Source of the DNA: an uncultured Alphaproteobacteria bacterium
GTDB taxonomy: Bacteria; Pseudomonadota; Alphaproteobacteria; HIMB59; GCA-002718135
Reading direction: 5' to 3'
DNA: 64,000 nucleotides
NCBI GenBank assembly: GCA_902521325.1
Contig: CABYRE010000006.1
Coordinates: 1-64,000 of the forward strand
Shown here: positions 61,064-64,000 of the stretch, piece by piece
Position numbering within the stretch: the first letter of the stretch is position 1
Layout of the letters: each line of letters starts with the position of its first letter
Translations under genes and position numbers: made by a program
Notes under the pieces: model-generated
What the model was told of the DNA's origin: nothing
Databases searched by the model: none
The model's input: only the letters and a program-made list of their open reading frames with translations

Positions 61064-63840
61064 TGGAATATAAAGATACAATTTTTCTTCCCAAAACATC
61101 TTTTGAAATGAGAGCTAATCTTCCTTCAAAAGAACCTGCAATAATAGATGAATGGGATAAAGAAAATATTTTCAAAAAGCTTAGAGATAAATCCAAAGGT
61201 AGAGAAAAATTTGTTCTTCATGATGGTCCACCATATGCAAATGGACATATTCATATGGGTACAGCTTTAAATAAAATTTTAAAAGATGTCATTGTTCGAA
61301 CACAACAAATGGCAGGTAAAGACTCTATCTATGTTCCTGGATGGGATTGCCACGGTTTACCAATTGAATGGAAAATAGAAGAAGAATATAGAAAAAAGGG
61401 AAAGAACAAGGATGATGTCCCAACTGTACAATTTAGAAATGAGTGTAGGGAATTTGCAGAAAAATGGATCGAGATACAAAAAAAAGAATTTAGACGTCTT
61501 GGTGTTGAGGGGGATTGGGATAATCCTTATCTTACAATGTCGAATCAGGCAGAAGCACAAATTGTTCGAGAGCTTGGAAAATTTCTTCTTGATGAAAGTT
61601 TGTATAAAGGTGCAAAACCAGTTCTATGGTCCGTTGTAGAAAAGACAGCTCTAGCTGATGCTGAAGTTGAATATGAAGATCATACGTCCAACACTATCTA
61701 TGTTAAATTTTTAATTAAAAATTCTTTTGATAAAGATTTAATTGACTCAAATATTGTTATTTGGACTACAACTCCTTGGACTATTCCAGGCAACAGAGCT
61801 TTAGCTTATGGTAAAGAATTAGATTATTCACTTATTGTCGTTGAAGAATTAGAAGAAGATAGTTTAGTCAAAAAAAATGATAGATTAATATTTGCTTCAG
61901 AACTTTTAGAAAATGTAACCAAAGAAATTGGAATTAAAAAATTTAGTACAAAAAAGAAATTTAAAGGAGGTAATTTATCTTCTTGCGAATGTGAACATCC
62001 ATTTAAACAATTGGGATACGATTTTATTGTAAAACCATTTCATGGGGATTTTGTAAACTTAGAACAGGGAACAGGAGTTGTGCATATAGCTCCGGGACAC
62101 GGAGATGACGACTATGTTTTAGGTATAAAAAATAATGTTGATATTATCCAGACAGTTCAAGATGATGGAAAATATAATCAACATGCCGTTGGGTTTGAAG
62201 GTGAACATATTTATAAAGTAGATCACAAAATTGCAGATAAATTAGAAGAATTTTCAAAATTATTATTTAAAGGAACCCTTCGTCATAGCTACCCACATTC
62301 ATGGCGCTCTAAAGCTCCTCTTATTTATAGGAATACTCCACAATGGTTCATTTCCATGGAAAAAAATAATTTAAGAGACATTGCTCTTAAATCAATTGAT
62401 GAAACTATTTTCTATCCTCCTCAAGGTCAAACAAGGCTTAGATCAATGATTGAGACTAGACCAGATTGGTGTGTATCTAGACAGAGAGTTTGGGGCGTAC
62501 CTTTACCATTATTTGTAAATAAAAAAACAGGCCAACCTTTAAGAGATGAAAATATTATCAATAGAATAGCTGACATATATGAAAAAGAAGGAAGCAATAC
62601 TTGGTTTACCGAAGATCCACAAAGGTTTTTAGGGGATGAATATTCACTTGAAGATTATGAACAGGTAAAAGATGTGGTTGAAGTATGGTTTGATAGTGGC
62701 TCTACACATGCTTTTTGTCTAGAACAAAGAGAAGATTTGAAATGGCCTGCTTCGATGTATTTAGAAGGAAGTGATCAACACAGAGGATGGTTTCATTCAT
62801 CTCTTTTAGAGTCCTCTGGCACAAGAGGTAAAGCGCCTTATGAAAGTGTGCTGACACACGGTTTTGTTGTTGATGGAAGAGGACGCAAAATGTCTAAATC
62901 TTTAGGTAATGTAATTTCTCCTGATGATATATTAAAAAAATATGGAGTAGATATTTTAAGATTGTGGGTTGTCGCATCTGATTATTATGATGATCTTAAG
63001 CTTGATAATGCTATTCTCCAATCGCAAGCTGAGTCTTATAGAAGAATAAGAAACACCTTTCGTTTTTTAATTGGCAATTTAAGTGATTTTACTAAAGAAG
63101 AAGCTATCGATGAGAGTGAGTTTCCAGAGTTAGAAAAATTTCTTCTACATCGGTTGTGGGAAGTTGATCAAGTTGTTCAAAAATGTGTATCAACATTTAA
63201 CTTTCACTTAATGTTTACAACACTTTTAAATTTTTGTTCAAGTGATCTTTCAGCTTTTTATTTTGATATTAGAAAAGACACTATATATTGTGATAGTAAA
63301 GAGTCCGTTCAAAGAAGATCTACTAGAACTCTATTAAATATAATTTTTAATTATTTAGTAAGATGGTTTGCCCCATCTATTTCCTTTACTTCTGAAGAAG
63401 CTTGGAAAGCTATGGGAAATAAAGAAAGTATACACCTACAAGATTTTTTACAATGTAAAAATGAATATGAAGATAATCAATTAAATGAAAAATGGAATTT
63501 AATTAAAAATATTAGAAAAGTTGCTACTGGAGCAATTGAAAAAATTAGAGAAGAAAAAATTATTCGCTCAAGTCTTGAAGCACACATAGATATTTTTGTT
63601 TCTGCAGAAAGTTATAAAAAACTAGAGAAAGTAATGTTTGATGAAATTACAATTACTTCATCACATTCTTTGTATGTTATTGACGAAAAATCCAAAGGTT
63701 TTTCAATTGAAGATATTTCTGATGTTATCGTAAAAGCTTCAAAGGTAAATGGAGATAAATGTCAAAGATGTTGGAAATATGAGGCAAAGTTAATAAATGG
63801 TGAAGTTTGTAACAGGTGTAATACTGTAATATTTAAGTGA
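61063..63840 (+). CDS. ileS: isoleucyl-tRNA synthetase
   Basis: Charges tRNA-Ile. The class I HIGH-type motif is PYANGHIHMGTALN near 64-77 and KMSKS is in GRKMSKSLGN near 608. The editing domain includes the WTTTPWTIPGNRALAY block near 228. The C-terminal zinc finger CQRCWKYE...CNRCN marks the bacterial IleS type. 925 residues is typical. It is followed by lspA with a 4-nt overlap. Confidence 0.98.
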   Translation: MEYKDTIFLPKTSFEMRANLPSKEPAIIDEWDKENIFKKLRDKSKGREKFVLHDGPPYANGHIHMGTALNKILKDVIVRTQQMAGKDSIYVPGWDCHGLPIEWKIEEEYRKKGKNKDDVPTVQFRNECREFAEKWIEIQKKEFRRLGVEGDWDNPYLTMSNQAEAQIVRELGKFLLDESLYKGAKPVLWSVVEKTALADAEVEYEDHTSNTIYVKFLIKNSFDKDLIDSNIVIWTTTPWTIPGNRALAYGKELDYSLIVVEELEEDSLVKKNDRLIFASELLENVTKEIGIKKFSTKKKFKGGNLSSCECEHPFKQLGYDFIVKPFHGDFVNLEQGTGVVHIAPGHGDDDYVLGIKNNVDIIQTVQDDGKYNQHAVGFEGEHIYKVDHKIADKLEEFSKLLFKGTLRHSYPHSWRSKAPLIYRNTPQWFISMEKNNLRDIALKSIDETIFYPPQGQTRLRSMIETRPDWCVSRQRVWGVPLPLFVNKKTGQPLRDENIINRIADIYEKEGSNTWFTEDPQRFLGDEYSLEDYEQVKDVVEVWFDSGSTHAFCLEQREDLKWPASMYLEGSDQHRGWFHSSLLESSGTRGKAPYESVLTHGFVVDGRGRKMSKSLGNVISPDDILKKYGVDILRLWVVASDYYDDLKLDNAILQSQAESYRRIRNTFRFLIGNLSDFTKEEAIDESEFPELEKFLLHRLWEVDQVVQKCVSTFNFHLMFTTLLNFCSSDLSAFYFDIRKDTIYCDSKESVQRRSTRTLLNIIFNYLVRWFAPSISFTSEEAWKAMGNKESIHLQDFLQCKNEYEDNQLNEKWNLIKNIRKVATGAIEKIREEKIIRSSLEAHIDIFVSAESYKKLEKVMFDEITITSSHSLYVIDEKSKGFSIEDISDVIVKASKVNGDKCQRCWKYEAKLINGEVCNRCNTVIFK

Positions 63841-64000
63841 TTAAAACAGCAGTATTTATTTCTTTGATATTATTAGATTTATTAACAAAATTTTTTATTC
63901 AGAATAATTTATTTTTAAATCAATCAATAAAAATCAATGAATATTTTGATTTAGTTTATGTTCAGAACTTTGGTGTCTCTTTTGGTTTATTTTCTGGTTA
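63837..64000 (+). CDS. lspA: prolipoprotein signal peptidase, partial at window edge
   Basis: The first 54 codons of signal peptidase II, which cleaves lipoprotein leaders. Reading from a GTG that overlaps the ileS stop by 4 nt gives a first transmembrane helix and the catalytic region VQNFGVSFGLFSG near 42-54, with LLDLLTKFFI and YFDLVYVQN before it. The N-terminal part is intact and the rest is beyond the window. Confidence 0.93.
   Translation, partial: MIKTAVFISLILLDLLTKFFIQNNLFLNQSIKINEYFDLVYVQNFGVSFGLFSG

Noticed and set aside
1-64000. CRISPR arrays, insertion sequences, prophage or integrase genes
   Set aside because: No regularly spaced direct repeats, transposases, integrases or phage structural genes were seen, and the tRNA-Leu has no duplicated 3' end nearby.

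Overview
This window looks like a piece of a small, gene-dense, AT-rich genome of a marine alphaproteobacterium. That placement is inferred from gene content and not from a marker tree. The supporting features are an argH-lptM-lysA operon, an MJ0042 zinc-ribbon membrane protein, a HIG1-domain protein, a Coq7-type ubiquinone hydroxylase, SufE, ribF-ileS-lspA, very short spacers with many 1-4 nt gene overlaps, and an unusually large number of sugar ABC importers. The mix of sugar importers, phytanoyl-CoA dioxygenase-like oxygenases and low G+C would suit lineages such as AEGEAN-169/HIMB59 or other streamlined oligotrophs. No stretch longer than 300 bases lacks a gene.

Layout. Bases 1-16.6 kb are mostly housekeeping: a partial plsC, lysA/lptM/argH, and a four-gene operon with a fused 3-hydroxyacyl-CoA dehydrogenase/enoyl-CoA hydratase, an acyl-CoA synthetase, a MetY-like sulfhydrylase and an alpha/beta hydrolase. 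Then come two small proteins, an esterase, an HNH protein, tRNA-Leu(CAA)-yqaA-dsbB-coq7, a flavin-reductase-like protein, sufE, galT and galE. A TPR-SPINDLY glycosyltransferase (16.6-18.7 kb) precedes the accessory carbon-uptake region.

The 18.7-36.6 kb region reads as an L-fucose-type (6-deoxysugar) oxidation system. It has a lactonase, a mutarotase operon, a MalFGK-type importer, an RraA-like protein, L-fuconate dehydratase, a BDH2-like 2-keto-3-deoxy-L-fuconate dehydrogenase, a 2,4-diketo-3-deoxyfuconate hydrolase and L-lactate dehydrogenase. Embedded in it is a CoA-ester module (two MaoC-fold proteins and a CaiB-type CoA transferase) with a solute-binding-protein-like gene that has no signal peptide. 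A Rieske-like protein with all ligand histidines replaced by cysteine follows.

From 37 to 49.9 kb lie two D-2-hydroxyacid dehydrogenases flanking an IolD-type hydrolase, two ribose/fructose-type ABC importers with single-domain ATPases, a Gfo/Idh/MocA oxidoreductase, a phytanoyl-CoA dioxygenase-like oxygenase and a fatty-acid-desaturase-fold protein. From 49.8 to 60.1 kb there is a glyoxalase, a large cytoplasmic GHL6-like glycosidase, a third MalFG-type importer lacking its own ATPase, a 93-residue protein of unknown function, a second PhyH-like oxygenase, a paralogous Gfo/Idh protein, a ThuA-like protein and xylose isomerase. The window ends in ribF, ileS and the start of lspA.

Four solute-binding-protein genes share an expression layout: a strong GGAGG Shine-Dalgarno in front and a perfect or near-perfect hairpin directly behind. 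In three cases the hairpin separates them from their permease genes. No CRISPR array, insertion sequence, prophage or rRNA was seen.
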